DNA of 64,000 bases, taken from Salegentibacter holothuriorum (GTDB lineage: Bacteria > Bacteroidota > Bacteroidia > Flavobacteriales > Flavobacteriaceae). The DNA lies in the NCBI RefSeq assembly GCF_900168045.1, contig NZ_FUYY01000003.1, positions 1-64,000 of the forward strand. The letters run 5' to 3'. The notes below the pieces were generated by a model, which saw only the letters and a program-made list of their open reading frames with translations, made no database searches and had not been told where the DNA came from. Of this stretch, positions 34,340 to 44,330 are shown one piece after another. The first letter of the stretch is position 1; the number at the start of each line of letters is the position of its first letter. The position numbers and the translations under genes are program-made.

Positions 34340-35045
34340 ACTTAAATGCATAAAACTACCTGTTCTGCTAATTTTAGTAGCTTTTCTTTTCGGTTTTGCT
34401 GAAAAGCGAAATAATGCGAGAAAAGTAAGTGAAGTTAAGGTGCAATTTATAGCGGGTGAGAACCTTTATGTTACTGAGGAAGCGGTTAATAACTTGTTGA
34501 TACAAAATGATGTAGCATCGGCGGGCATAGATAAAGAAATTTTAGATTTGAATAGGGTAGAGAGCCTTTTGAACAATCATGACATGATAGAAAATGCTGA
34601 AGCCTTTCTAAGTTTGGATGGAAAACTTCAAGCTAAGATAAGTCAGCGTAAACCTATTGGCAGAATAGTTGGGAGGTCTTCATATTATTTAGATAAAAAT
34701 GGACTTAAAATGCCTTTATCCCCATACTATTCAGCTCGTGTGCCATTATTGTTAGATGTAGATTCGAGTGCTATAAAGAAAGCATATCCGCTGGTTGCAT
34801 ATATTCAGCAAGATGATTTTTTAACTCAACATGTTACTAGCGTAAAACATTTGGCCGGTAATAAATTTGAATTACAAATAAGAAAACTGGATTTTAAGGT
34901 TTATTTCGGTAAAGCCGAGAATATAGTACTGAAATTCAACAATTTTAAAGCATTTTATAAAAAGGCTTTGCAAGACGAGAAATTAGAGACCTACAAAAAA
35001 GTGAATTTACAATTTGGGGATCAGGTTGTTTGCACTAAAAAATAA
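34329..35045 (+). CDS. ftsQ: FtsQ-like cell division protein
   Basis: A 238-residue bitopic protein with one N-terminal TM helix (about 10-25), then a POTRA-like start (VSEVKVQFIAGENLYVTEEAVNNLL) and the FtsQ/DivIB body. Sequence conservation is low; the call rests on topology and on its place between murC and ftsA. FtsQ links early and late divisome proteins. Confidence 0.88.
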   Translation: MKHKLKCIKLPVLLILVAFLFGFAEKRNNARKVSEVKVQFIAGENLYVTEEAVNNLLIQNDVASAGIDKEILDLNRVESLLNNHDMIENAEAFLSLDGKLQAKISQRKPIGRIVGRSSYYLDKNGLKMPLSPYYSARVPLLLDVDSSAIKKAYPLVAYIQQDDFLTQHVTSVKHLAGNKFELQIRKLDFKVYFGKAENIVLKFNNFKAFYKKALQDEKLETYKKVNLQFGDQVVCTKK

Positions 35046-35048
35046 ATT

Positions 35049-36416
35049 ATGGAACACAACGACATAGCCGTAGGATTAGATATAGGGACCACAAAGATTG
35101 TGGCCATGATTGGGCGTAAGAACGAATATGGAAAAGTAGAAATCGTAGGTATTGGGAAATCCAAGAGCCTTGGTGTTCACCGTGGAGTGGTAAATAATAT
35201 TACGCAAACTATTCAATCTATACAGCAGGCTATTCAAGAAGCCGAAGGAGATTCGGGGTTAAAAATAAGTGATGTTGTAGTGGGAATTGCAGGACAACAT
35301 ATAAGAAGCTTGCAACATAGCGATTATATAACCAGAACAAACCCCGAAGAGGTTATTGATGCTGATGATATTCACAGTCTTTGCAACCAGGTTCATAAAC
35401 TGGTAATGTTGCCGGGAGAGGAAATTATTCACGTTTTACCCCAGGAGTTTAAGGTAGATGGCCAGGCAGAGATAAAAGAACCAATTGGCATGTACGGTGG
35501 GAGACTGGAAGCTAATTTCCATGTGGTAGTTGGGCAGGTTTCTTCCATTAGAAATATTGGAAGGTGCGTGAAAAGTGCCGGTTTAGAACTTTCTGCAGTA
35601 ACCTTAGAACCATTGGCTTCGGCTAATGCAGTATTGAGTCAGGAAGAAAAAGAAGCCGGGGTTGCGCTTATAGATATTGGTGGTGGAACTACCGATTTAG
35701 CGATTTTTAAAGACGGAATAATTAGGCATACAGCGGTAATTCCTTTTGGCGGAAATGTGATTACTGAAGACATTAAAGAAGGCTGTTCAATTATAGAGAA
35801 ACAGGCCGAATTGCTGAAAATTAAATTTGGATCTGCCTGGCCTGGAGAAAACAAAGACAATGAAATTGTTTCTATTCCAGGTTTACGTGGAAGAGAACCT
35901 AAGGAGATCACCTTAAAGAATCTTTCAAAGATAATCCACGCCCGTGTAGTGGAGATTATTGAACAGGTTTACCTGGAAATTAAGAACTATGGGCACGAAG
36001 AACAAAAGAAGAAATTGATTGCGGGAATGGTTTTAACCGGAGGTGGAGCTCAGTTGCAGCACATTAAACAACTAGCCGAATATATCACCGGAATGGATAC
36101 AAGAATTGGTTATCCAAACGAACATTTAGCCGGAAATAACGATACTGAAACTACAAGTCCGGTTTACGCTACCGCAGTAGGTCTGGTAATGAATAGCCTG
36201 GAGCATGGAGAAAAGAAGTTTCAGGAAGAAGTAGTGCTAAAGAGCAAGGAAGAAAGAGAAAAAGAAGAAGCAGAGTTACAGGAAGATTTTGAACAAAATC
36301 CACCGCAAGGGGAAGATTTTAGAGAAGATCCCGAAGCTCCAAAAAGACCGCCCAAAAAGAGCATTTTTGATAAATGGGCAGAGAAGTTTAAAGATTTTTT
36401 AGATAACGCAGAGTAA
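35049..36416 (+). CDS. ftsA: Cell division protein FtsA
   Basis: An actin-fold ATPase that ties FtsZ to the membrane. N-terminal AVGLDIGTTKIVAMIG and ALIDIGGGTTDLAIFKDG mark the phosphate loops, and LTGGGAQL the adenosine motif. The C terminus (KSIFDKWAEKFKDFLDNAE) is the amphipathic membrane-targeting helix, preceded by an acidic/proline-rich linker. The length is 455 residues. Confidence 0.97.
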   Translation: MEHNDIAVGLDIGTTKIVAMIGRKNEYGKVEIVGIGKSKSLGVHRGVVNNITQTIQSIQQAIQEAEGDSGLKISDVVVGIAGQHIRSLQHSDYITRTNPEEVIDADDIHSLCNQVHKLVMLPGEEIIHVLPQEFKVDGQAEIKEPIGMYGGRLEANFHVVVGQVSSIRNIGRCVKSAGLELSAVTLEPLASANAVLSQEEKEAGVALIDIGGGTTDLAIFKDGIIRHTAVIPFGGNVITEDIKEGCSIIEKQAELLKIKFGSAWPGENKDNEIVSIPGLRGREPKEITLKNLSKIIHARVVEIIEQVYLEIKNYGHEEQKKKLIAGMVLTGGGAQLQHIKQLAEYITGMDTRIGYPNEHLAGNNDTETTSPVYATAVGLVMNSLEHGEKKFQEEVVLKSKEEREKEEAELQEDFEQNPPQGEDFREDPEAPKRPPKKSIFDKWAEKFKDFLDNAE

Positions 36417-36462
36417 AGCACTTTCAGGAAAGCTGAAAAGGTGTGGAATTATAACTATAGAA

Positions 36463-36509
36463 ACACTTCGGCACAAGTGTCGAAGCATATTAAAACTCAC
36501 TTAGTGAGT
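36463..36509 (+). other. Hairpins in the ftsA-ftsZ leader
   Basis: ACACTT/AAGTGT (36463-36480) overlaps an alternative pairing CTTCGGC/GTCGAAG (36466-36485), and ACTCAC-TTA-GTGAGT (36495-36509) follows. The first two exclude each other. There is no T tract. They may affect ftsZ mRNA processing or be neutral; no ligand-binding consensus was recognised. Confidence 0.35.
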
Positions 36510-36537
36510 AAAAGATAGAACCAGTAAAACAGAATTT

Positions 36538-38571
36538 ATGAGCAGTACAGAATTCGACAGCATTGCATTCGATTTGCCAAAGAATCAATCGAACGTCATT
36601 AAAGTTATTGGTGTAGGTGGTGGAGGCAGCAATGCCATAAACCACATGTTCCAATTAGGGATAAAGGGAGTAGATTTTGTGGTTTGCAATACCGATGCGC
36701 AAGCCCTTGATAACAGCACAGTTCCCAATAAAATACAATTAGGTGTTAGTTTAACAGAAGGACTGGGAGCCGGAGCCAACCCTCATATTGGAGAACAGGC
36801 AGCGGTAGAAAGTTTTGACGAGATTAAACAAATGCTTGATGTTAATACCAAAATGGTATTTATTACCGCAGGTATGGGTGGTGGTACCGGTACAGGTGCA
36901 GCCCCGGTTATCGCCAAACAAGCAAAAGATATGGGCATCCTTACCGTTGGGATCGTGACCATTCCTTTTCAATTTGAAGGGAAAATGCGAAACGAGCAAG
37001 CTCAGCATGGAGTTGAAAATTTAAGAAGCCATGTTGATTCCTTAATTGTAATCAATAACAATAAACTGCGTGAGGTTTACGGTAACCTTGGTTTTAAAGC
37101 CGGTTTCTCTAAAGCCGATGAGGTTTTGGCTACCGCTTCAAGAGGTATTGCTGAAGTAATAACCCATCACTACACGCAAAACATTGACCTTAGGGATGCT
37201 AAAACAGTATTAAGCAATAGTGGGACTGCAATAATGGGCTCTGCCCAGGCTACTGGTGCTACCAGGGCGCAGGATGCTATTAGTAAGGCTCTGGATTCTC
37301 CTTTATTGAACGATAATAAGATTACCGGTGCTCAAAACGTATTACTGCTAATCGTTTCGGGTTCTGAGGAAATTACTATTGATGAAATAGGGGAAATTAA
37401 CGATCATATTCAGGCCGAAGCGGGACATAGCGCCAATATTATTATGGGTGTTGGTGAAGATGAAGATTTGGATGAAGCGATCTCTGTTACAATTATTGCT
37501 ACGGGATTTAACGTAGAACAGCAAAACGAAATTGTAAACACCGAAACCAAAAAAATAATCCACACGCTGGAGGACGACCAGAAAGCGGAACAGAATCTGA
37601 ATCCGAAGAAAAGCCGTTCTTATCCAGAGTTAAATCAGAAGGTTGAAGAGCCTACTACAAAAGAGCCAAAAGCGCAGGAACCTAAAAATACTATTGTTCA
37701 TACATTAGATGATAGTGTAGAGGAAGTAGATGCATTGGGTAATATTCAGAATAAGCAAGACCAGTTGTTGCATACGCCACCTTCGGCTAGGAATATGGAG
37801 GTTTCTTATGAAGAAATAAATCCTAACGATTTTATTATCAACGATACTTCAGAAGAAGTAAACGCGATGGATGTAGATGAGCCTGAAGATGTTCAAAATG
37901 AAAATGAAGACCAATTTATGTTCACTTTTGATTTTCCTATAAATCAGGAGAAAAAAGAAGCACCTAAAGACGAACAACCAAGGCAACAGGTACAGCCGCA
38001 GCAACAGCAACCAAAACAGGATCAAAGGCAGGAAATTAGGCATCAATTGGAAGACGACGAGCCGAAAAATATAGAGGTGAACGAACCAGTAGAAGTTGTT
38101 CCGGTAACCGAGAGTTCTACTCGCGGAGTTAAGCGCTATAGCCTTGATGATTATATGGAGTTTGAACAATCTTTGGATAGCTCAAAATCACATTCTAAAA
38201 ATAAAGAGGAGCCAAAAGATGAAACTATTGCTTTTGAAAAGAAAACCCTAAAACCAGAACCTCAAAACCCGGAGAAAAGGCAAGACGAACACGGGGAAGA
38301 AGATCCGTTTAACAATCCTATATCTGAAGTACTCATAGAGCGTGCAGCAGAACGTAGGGCTAAAATGAAAGAGTTTAATTACAAGTTTAGAAGTAATGCA
38401 GCTCAAATTGAGGAAATTGAAAAGCAACCTGCTTATAAAAGACAGGGAGTAGATTTGGATAAAAGCGATAAAGGAGAAGGAAAGTTATCCCGAACTAGCC
38501 TGGGGCAGAACGATAATGATGACCTTTATTTTAGAAGAAATAATTCCTTTTTACACGATAATGTAGACTAA
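36538..38571 (+). CDS. ftsZ: Cell division protein FtsZ with long C-terminal extension
   Basis: Tubulin-like GTPase forming the Z ring. The core (about 1-330) has [28 protein letters not shown] and the [11 protein letters not shown] synergy loop. The rest, about 340 residues, is a disordered linker rich in Glu, Gln, Pro, Asn (with short repeats [24 protein letters not shown]) and ends [15 protein letters not shown], which differs from the canonical IPxFLR peptide. The total of 677 residues is long, but such linkers are usual in Flavobacteriia. A terminator follows, ending the cluster. Confidence 0.96.
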   Translation: MSSTEFDSIAFDLPKNQSNVIKVIGVGGGGSNAINHMFQLGIKGVDFVVCNTDAQALDNSTVPNKIQLGVSLTEGLGAGANPHIGEQAAVESFDEIKQMLDVNTKMVFITAGMGGGTGTGAAPVIAKQAKDMGILTVGIVTIPFQFEGKMRNEQAQHGVENLRSHVDSLIVINNNKLREVYGNLGFKAGFSKADEVLATASRGIAEVITHHYTQNIDLRDAKTVLSNSGTAIMGSAQATGATRAQDAISKALDSPLLNDNKITGAQNVLLLIVSGSEEITIDEIGEINDHIQAEAGHSANIIMGVGEDEDLDEAISVTIIATGFNVEQQNEIVNTETKKIIHTLEDDQKAEQNLNPKKSRSYPELNQKVEEPTTKEPKAQEPKNTIVHTLDDSVEEVDALGNIQNKQDQLLHTPPSARNMEVSYEEINPNDFIINDTSEEVNAMDVDEPEDVQNENEDQFMFTFDFPINQEKKEAPKDEQPRQQVQPQQQQPKQDQRQEIRHQLEDDEPKNIEVNEPVEVVPVTESSTRGVKRYSLDDYMEFEQSLDSSKSHSKNKEEPKDETIAFEKKTLKPEPQNPEKRQDEHGEEDPFNNPISEVLIERAAERRAKMKEFNYKFRSNAAQIEEIEKQPAYKRQGVDLDKSDKGEGKLSRTSLGQNDNDDLYFRRNNSFLHDNVD

Positions 38572-38602
38572 CACCAATCTTTATTATATATTACTGTTCA
38601 TA

Positions 38603-38634
38603 AAAAAAGGTGCCTCGCGATGGGCACCTTTTTT
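38603..38634 (+). terminator. Intrinsic terminator after ftsZ
   Basis: AAAAAAGGTGCC pairs with GGCACCTTTTTT (loop TCGCGATG). A tracts on both sides let it also serve the convergent small gene at 38654. Confidence 0.92.
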
Positions 38635-38653
38635 GTTGTATAAAAAACTTATT

Positions 38654-38857
38654 TTAAGCTTTCTTTTCTGCTTCAATATCTTCAGTGTCTTTTCTCCTTT
38701 TAATAAGAGAAATACCCGAAATAAAGAAAATAAAACCAATAATAGCCAATGCCCATGGGCTTAGCATAAGGGCAATGCTTCCAAAAATTCCAAGAATTCC
38801 CATTACCAGCGCAATAGCACCACCAACGGTTAAAATAATTCCTAAGATTTTAATCAT
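38654..38857 (-). CDS. Small two-TM membrane protein
   Basis: 67 residues with two hydrophobic helices (about 3-28 and 33-50) and a charged tail (IKRRKDTEDIEAEKKA). I do not recognise the family. It is a monocistronic gene with a terminator on its 3' side. Confidence 0.6.
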   Translation of the reverse strand: MIKILGIILTVGGAIALVMGILGIFGSIALMLSPWALAIIGFIFFISGISLIKRRKDTEDIEAEKKA

Positions 38858-38946
38858 AATTAAAGTGTTTTGGTTAGGAAAATAAAGGTAGCTAAATGTT
38901 AGAAAATCAAAGCTCGATTAACATTTTTTAAAGAAATTATGCAATT

Positions 38947-39552
38947 TTAGAGGCCGGAACTCCATTTTTCAATTTCTAGAATTGCTTCAGTTTCATCACC
39001 CCAACCTTCAATTTCTAAAACCTGGGATTTGTCATAGTAAGTGAACCAGCTCTCCAGAATCTTAATCACTTCGGGATAATTTGAATAAAAGCCTTGGTAA
39101 TTTTGCGCATCCATAATTTGGTCTTTTAATTCCGCAGGAATTGCAATGATTTTATAATCCAGTTCTTTTTCATCTATTAGTTTTAAAACGGCAATAGGGA
39201 TAATCTCTATAATACTACCGGTTTTTAGGCTTTCGCCCAACACTAATACATCTGCGGCATCACCATCACCACCTAATTTAGGGTTAGAAAAAGTAGAAGG
39301 AATAAAACCATAATTGCCGGGATAAGGAAGAAAGTTGATAATTCTGTCTTTTCCGTCTCTTTGGTCTACTACAAACTTCTTTTTGTCCTTATTATATTCT
39401 ATCTTTTTATTGGTTCCTGCAGGAATTTCTATCACCGCGCGGTAGTTTCCTCTCTTAGTTTTTACTGGTAACTGACTTAAATCTTTTGAAGTTTTACAGG
39501 CAGAAAAAAGTAATAAAAATACCAGGCTTAAATAAGTTAACAAGGTTTTCAT
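38947..39552 (-). CDS. Lipoprotein-type family I inorganic pyrophosphatase
   Basis: Hydrolyses pyrophosphate. A signal peptide with lipobox (LFSAC, Cys19) precedes a full family I PPase: GNYRAVIEIPAG, YPGNYGFIPST, the metal-site DGDAADVLV (D96, D98, D101; canonical DGDPxD) and IDEKELDYKII. This predicts an enzyme anchored in the periplasm or outer membrane, whereas most family I PPases are cytosolic. It lies 10 nt downstream of another lipoprotein gene in the same operon. Confidence 0.88.
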   Translation of the reverse strand: MKTLLTYLSLVFLLLFSACKTSKDLSQLPVKTKRGNYRAVIEIPAGTNKKIEYNKDKKKFVVDQRDGKDRIINFLPYPGNYGFIPSTFSNPKLGGDGDAADVLVLGESLKTGSIIEIIPIAVLKLIDEKELDYKIIAIPAELKDQIMDAQNYQGFYSNYPEVIKILESWFTYYDKSQVLEIEGWGDETEAILEIEKWSSGL

Positions 39553-39562
39553 CTCTAGAGAA

Positions 39563-40120
39563 TTAGTCCCAATAGATCATAAAATATTTAATTTTAGCAT
39601 CATCAGGAATTTGTGAAGCCCTAATTTTAGAATCGGTATCATACCTTAGATCGGCTGGAAGTTCTTTTTTATCTATGGTGATATAAGCGTTTATTTCATC
39701 AAGAAAAACAACCGCGGCATTTAGGGTGTTTTCTATTCTTGAAATATTATAAGCTTCTATAATATCTTTAAAAGTACTTTGGGTGTTTAATCCGGTTTTG
39801 GTCTTGTAGCGAGGGTCTAAAACACGTATATAGCCAATGGTGCTGGTAGAATCAAACTCTTGAAGCGGTTCTAAAATCATTAATGGTTTCCCTCCTTTTT
39901 CATATACCTTAATTTCATTAACTGCGCGAAACTCTCTTGCGCCGCTTTTTTCTTTTACCAGGGAATCTTCGGCAAATAAGGAATCTAATTTATTGATTTT
40001 AATATCCCGGTTTACTGGGCCAACCTGGTTAGCACTAATTAAAAAAGGATTGTCTTCATCTTTTTGACATGAAGTTAGTCCTAAAGTTAAGCCTAGAATA
40101 AGTAGCAAAGATTTTTTCAT
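39563..40120 (-). CDS. Hypothetical lipoprotein
   Basis: A 185-residue protein with signal peptide and lipobox (LGLTSC, Cys18) then a mixed alpha/beta body. I do not recognise the family. It lies between the HerA-like ATPase and the PPase gene, with short gaps (25 and 10 nt) that suggest one transcript. Confidence 0.7.
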   Translation of the reverse strand: MKKSLLLILGLTLGLTSCQKDEDNPFLISANQVGPVNRDIKINKLDSLFAEDSLVKEKSGAREFRAVNEIKVYEKGGKPLMILEPLQEFDSTSTIGYIRVLDPRYKTKTGLNTQSTFKDIIEAYNISRIENTLNAAVVFLDEINAYITIDKKELPADLRYDTDSKIRASQIPDDAKIKYFMIYWD

Positions 40121-40145
40121 TTCTTAGATTGAATATTGATGATAA

Positions 40146-41675
40146 TTATTTTAATAATTTATTGAGTACGCCCATAACACCCCTTATAAAAGTGGCGCTG
40201 GTAAGTACTTTAATGATTGCGCCCTGGGTTTTCCCAGAGTTACGCCTGTTAGTTGTAGTAACAGCCTTTTTCCTTTCTAAAGCTTCGGCTTCAGCCTTTT
40301 CTTTGGCCTCCCTGGCTTCGGCTTCTTCAATTTTTTTATTCAGAAGCTCATAGGCGCTTTCGCGATCAATTTCTTCATTATATTTTGATCTCAATTTAGA
40401 CTGAAAAATGAGTTCTTCAAGTTCCCTGTCGGTTAGAATATCCATTCTGCTCATTGGTGCTCTTAGCATCGTTGCGGCAAGTGCCGAAGGTCTTCCTTTT
40501 TCATCTAAAGCAGAAACCAAAGCTTCTCCAATACCTAACGAAGTGAGCTCATTTTTGGTATCGTAATATTTAGAGATTGGATAATTTTCTGCCGATAATT
40601 TTATTGCTTTTCTGTCTTTGGCTGTAAATGCCCTAAGCGCATGCTGAATTTTTAATCCTAGCTGCCCCAATACTTCTGAAGGAACATCGGTTGGGTTTTG
40701 CGTTACAAAATAAAGTCCCACCCCTTTAGACCGAATCAGTTTTACAATACTTTCAATTTGATCTAATAATGCATCTGAAGCTTCTTTAAAAATAAGATGG
40801 GCTTCATCTATAAATAATACTAGTTTAGGTTTGTCGCTATCACCTTCTTCAGGAAAAGTGGTGTAAATTTCAGCCAATAGGCTAAGCATAAACGTTGAAA
40901 ACAATTTTGGTTTATCCTGGATATCGGTAAGCCGCATGATATTTACATAACCGTGTCCTTTTTCGTCTTTCCTGGTAAGATCGGTTACTTCAAAAGAGCG
41001 TTCGCCAAAAAAACGTTCAGCTCCTTGCTGCTCCAGGGCTACAATCTTTCTAAGAATTGCACCCGTTGAGGCGCTGGAAATTCTTCCATATTCATTTTCT
41101 ATAGTTTCGCGCCCTTCATTTGTGACATATTGAAGCATCTTTTTTAGATCCTTAAGATCCAAAAGAGGTAAATGATGATCGTCACAGTATTTAAAAATGA
41201 TGGCTAGAATCCCTTCCTGGGTTGGAGTAACGTCTAAAATTCGGGATAAAAGAATTGGCCCAAATTCGCTAACCGTTGCTCTTAAGCGAACACCATTCTG
41301 TTCAGAAATAGTAAGAAATTCAACCGGTGATTTTGAAGATTCAAAAGGAAAGCCAAGTTTTTTATGGCGTTCGTGTAAGAATTCTTCTCCAGCAGATGGT
41401 TTTGCAATACCACTAAGATCTCCTTTTACGTCCATTAGCAAAACCGGAACTCCTTTTTGAGAAAGATTTTCGGCTAAAATTTGCAGTGTTTTAGATTTCC
41501 CCGTTCCGGTAGCCCCTGCTATAAGTCCGTGGCGGCTCATTGTTTTCAACGGAATTTTTACAGCAGCATCTGCAAAAGTTTCGCCTTCTAGCATTGCGGC
41601 TCCCAAATGGATATAATCTCCTTTAGGATTATAGGCCTGGCTAATATGTTCTACAAATTCTTGTGTTTTATCCAC
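40146..41675 (-). CDS. HerA-like ATPase (DUF853 / YjgR family)
   Basis: A 509-residue cytosolic P-loop ATPase. N-terminal HLGAAMLEGE, Walker A GATGTGKSKTLQ, Walker B LVLFIDEAHLIF, and conserved VTQNPTDVPSEVLGQLG. The family is related to the HerA/FtsK translocases but its own role is unknown. The C terminus has a charged coiled coil (about 440-475). Bacteroidetes genomes usually carry one copy as a core gene; no defence partner (NurA, SIR2) is near. Confidence 0.9.
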   Translation of the reverse strand: MDKTQEFVEHISQAYNPKGDYIHLGAAMLEGETFADAAVKIPLKTMSRHGLIAGATGTGKSKTLQILAENLSQKGVPVLLMDVKGDLSGIAKPSAGEEFLHERHKKLGFPFESSKSPVEFLTISEQNGVRLRATVSEFGPILLSRILDVTPTQEGILAIIFKYCDDHHLPLLDLKDLKKMLQYVTNEGRETIENEYGRISSASTGAILRKIVALEQQGAERFFGERSFEVTDLTRKDEKGHGYVNIMRLTDIQDKPKLFSTFMLSLLAEIYTTFPEEGDSDKPKLVLFIDEAHLIFKEASDALLDQIESIVKLIRSKGVGLYFVTQNPTDVPSEVLGQLGLKIQHALRAFTAKDRKAIKLSAENYPISKYYDTKNELTSLGIGEALVSALDEKGRPSALAATMLRAPMSRMDILTDRELEELIFQSKLRSKYNEEIDRESAYELLNKKIEEAEAREAKEKAEAEALERKKAVTTTNRRNSGKTQGAIIKVLTSATFIRGVMGVLNKLLK

Positions 41676-41751
41676 GCTTCAAAATTTCTTAAAAATAAGA
41701 ATTGTTGGGAATAATTGCCGAATTTAAGCGAATTTACTTTTTAGAAAATAA

Positions 41752-42804
41752 TTATTTGACGGCGTTTTCCAGAAGTTCTATACTTCCTTTTGATGCATTT
41801 ATCTTCGCTTTCAGTCCGTTAGGAATTGTGACATTGTCATCTATATGTCCAATCATCGCCCCTGAAAATGCCGGAATATTTAGAGGTTTTATATAATGAT
41901 CTATAACTTCTTCCATTGTTAAAGATCCGTAACCTGAGCCGCCGGGATTGCAGCTGGTACATTTCCCGAAGACAAATCCGCTAATTTTATCCAGCACACC
42001 GCCTAATTGCAACTGACTCATCATTCTATCTACCGCATAAATTTGTTCGCCTACATCTTCCAAATAAAGGATATTGCCTTCCCAGTTTGTTGGGAAATAT
42101 TCCGATCCCATAATGCCGGTTAGCACTGAGAGGTTTCCTCCAATTAACCTGCCTGTAGCTTCACCTTTCCTAATGGTCCTTATCCTATTTTCTATTTGTG
42201 TAAGATTATCGCCTTTATCGGTAGGATTGGTGAACGTAATTTTTTCATTATCAAACAACAAGCGTTTAAAATAATCAAAACTGAAAGAATTCCAGGTAGA
42301 AACCGCTAAAGGGCCGTGAAAAGTTACCAGTCCGGTTTTTTCGTAGATTGCCAGGTGTAGGGCGGTAATATCGCTATAACCTATAAAGATCTTCGGGTTG
42401 TTTTTAATTGCCTTGTAATCTAATTTATCCAGAATTCTCGCTGCACCAGATCCTCCACGAAGTGCCATTACAGCCTTAATATTATCGTCGCGAAACATTT
42501 CATTAAGTTCCCCGGCACGTTCCTCATCGGTTCCTGCCAGATGCCCGTAACGCCCTTTTACAAAATCTCCGAATTTCACCTTCAAACCCATAGCTTCCAG
42601 ATTTTCTTTTGCAATTTCGTAGGGTTCGGTTTCAAAAATAGCGCTAGACGGACTTACCACGCCCACCGTATCACCTTCTTTTAATCCCTGCGGAATTGTC
42701 ACCGAATTATTAATAGGAGCGATTTTATCAATTTCGGTAAAACTAGCTAACGGAAAAGCTAAACTTCCAATTCCTATATTTTGTATGAATTTTCTACGTT
42801 GCAT
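41752..42804 (-). CDS. LD-carboxypeptidase (S66), Tat-type signal
   Basis: Trims the terminal D-Ala from murein tetrapeptides. The S66 triad is visible: Ser in GYSDITALHLA, Glu in LEDVGEQIYAVDRMM, His in GHIDDNVTIPNG. The N terminus MQRRKFIQNIGIGSLAFP looks like a twin-arginine signal. Family members are usually cytosolic, so an exported version is notable but known in Bacteroidetes. It is preceded by the S13 peptidase gene in the same direction (24 nt gap). Confidence 0.9.
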   Translation of the reverse strand: MQRRKFIQNIGIGSLAFPLASFTEIDKIAPINNSVTIPQGLKEGDTVGVVSPSSAIFETEPYEIAKENLEAMGLKVKFGDFVKGRYGHLAGTDEERAGELNEMFRDDNIKAVMALRGGSGAARILDKLDYKAIKNNPKIFIGYSDITALHLAIYEKTGLVTFHGPLAVSTWNSFSFDYFKRLLFDNEKITFTNPTDKGDNLTQIENRIRTIRKGEATGRLIGGNLSVLTGIMGSEYFPTNWEGNILYLEDVGEQIYAVDRMMSQLQLGGVLDKISGFVFGKCTSCNPGGSGYGSLTMEEVIDHYIKPLNIPAFSGAMIGHIDDNVTIPNGLKAKINASKGSIELLENAVK

Positions 42805-42828
42805 TTGGATGATTTTGTAAGTTTAAAG

Positions 42829-44166
42829 TTAGTAATTATCCCGAATTTGGAGCAGTACCTTTTCCATTTCAGCTTTTAAAAGTGAAGTGGGAATCGTGTA
42901 GTTGCTATTCATAAAGCTAAAAATTAGAAACTTTCCGCTTTTGGTTTTTAGATACCCGCTAAGACTGTGATTGTTTTTTAAGGTACCGGTTTTGGCGAAA
43001 ACGTAAGGCATATCAGCTTTATAGTAATTTTTTATCGTTCCAGAGTGTCCGCCGGCAGGCAACATATCTAATAATTCTTCCTGTGGAACTTCCTCTTTAA
43101 TTTTTTGAAGCAATTTTATCATACTTCGCGGGGTAAAAAGATTGTAACGCGATAGACCGGAACCATCATACCACATAGGTTCATCTGGTAGATCTTTTAG
43201 ATGATTTTCTTTCATATAGTCTATGGCAATATCAGATTTCAAGGTGTCCGAAACTTTATTTGCCGCCATTAGTAAAATTTGTTCAGCTATAAAATTATCG
43301 CTCACCTTCAGCATTCTTTTATAAAGGCTGTCCCCTGAAATACTGTATACTGTATTATTTAGCTTTTTATTTAATGTGGAATTCTTAATGAGCGTAATCG
43401 GTTTCTTAAGGGTATCGCTTAAAAGCTTTACGACAATTTCTGATGAATATTTAATTGGGACAACTTGAGAAAAATCTGAATTCTTTTTTTCATTGTTAAA
43501 TACAAAATGGTTTCTATGTATATCACGCTTCAACCTTGCGGAAATTAAGCTGTTTTTTGAGCTTACCAATGAGTCTTTAAAAATCTTAGGTGAAACCAAG
43601 GGGAACTCCTTATTTTTTTCAAACTGAAATCCTACCATATTCCCATAAATTGGAAAGGGAGTGATCTCGGCGGAATAATAGGCGTTATAATCGTCCCAGG
43701 TCCAACCTGGACCCTGGTGTTTTTCGGTATAGGTTGGTAAAATGTAAGCCAGGTGTTTTGAGTTATTTTTTAAAAATTCAAAAACTCCAGAACCTGGTAA
43801 GTTTTCATTTAAAAATGATGGATCTCCGGTGGCTTTAAAATAAAGCGTATCGTTTTGAATTCTGTATTGAAGCGCAGGAATAGAATCACCTAATATTTTT
43901 AGGCCTGCATAAAAAGTAAAGAGTTTGGTGTTTGAAGCCGGGGTGAAATATTTTTCTTCGTTATGGCTGTAAAGCGTTTTATTATTTTCAGGATCAATTA
44001 CCATAAAACCTGCGAAGCCCTGTTCGAAAACCGGGGATTCGTTAAAAATTTTGTCTAGAGGCTTACTTATTTTTCTAGTTGCTGAACAGGAGCTAAATAA
44101 TATAATAAGCAGCAAAAGACTAATACTTTTAATAGCAGCTTTATTGGGGGAAAGAATGTGCACCAT
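42829..44166 (-). CDS. dacB: D-Ala-D-Ala carboxypeptidase/endopeptidase (PBP4, S13)
   Basis: A 445-residue penicillin-binding protein. Signal peptide with lipobox (ILFSSC); SNTK (SxxK), SGLSRYN (SxN) and AKTGTLKN (KTG). It cleaves peptide cross-links or terminal D-Ala. ATG at 44166 was chosen; an upstream TTG (44205) would add a polar, non-signal extension. It forms an operon with the S66 gene. Confidence 0.9.
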   Translation of the reverse strand: MVHILSPNKAAIKSISLLLLIILFSSCSATRKISKPLDKIFNESPVFEQGFAGFMVIDPENNKTLYSHNEEKYFTPASNTKLFTFYAGLKILGDSIPALQYRIQNDTLYFKATGDPSFLNENLPGSGVFEFLKNNSKHLAYILPTYTEKHQGPGWTWDDYNAYYSAEITPFPIYGNMVGFQFEKNKEFPLVSPKIFKDSLVSSKNSLISARLKRDIHRNHFVFNNEKKNSDFSQVVPIKYSSEIVVKLLSDTLKKPITLIKNSTLNKKLNNTVYSISGDSLYKRMLKVSDNFIAEQILLMAANKVSDTLKSDIAIDYMKENHLKDLPDEPMWYDGSGLSRYNLFTPRSMIKLLQKIKEEVPQEELLDMLPAGGHSGTIKNYYKADMPYVFAKTGTLKNNHSLSGYLKTKSGKFLIFSFMNSNYTIPTSLLKAEMEKVLLQIRDNY

Positions 44167-44264
44167 AGTAAAACTTAAAACAGGTTGGTTGTTTTTAAAA
44201 ATCAATACAAAGTTATAGGAATAAATAAGAAGTTAACGAAAGTTTAATTTTTAAGCGTACTTAT

Positions 44265-44296
44265 TTGTCTATTCTAAGATAACTTGGCTATATTTA
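44265..44296 (+). promoter_or_regulatory. Putative SusC operon promoter
   Basis: TTG (44265-44267), 21-nt spacing, then TATATTTA (44289-44296), one mismatch from TAnnTTTG. The start codon is 35 nt downstream of the -7 box. Confidence 0.5.
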
Positions 44297-44330
44297 GTTG
44301 ACTATTCGTAAAAATTTAACACAAAAAGTA

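Noticed and set aside
36463-36509. Riboswitch in the ftsA-ftsZ gap
   Set aside because: The hairpins are short, and no conserved aptamer sequence is visible. FtsZ is not a usual riboswitch target.
40146-41675. HerA-like ATPase as part of a defence system
   Set aside because: It is of the DUF853/YjgR type, a common chromosomal family, and lies among envelope genes without SIR2, NurA or nuclease partners.
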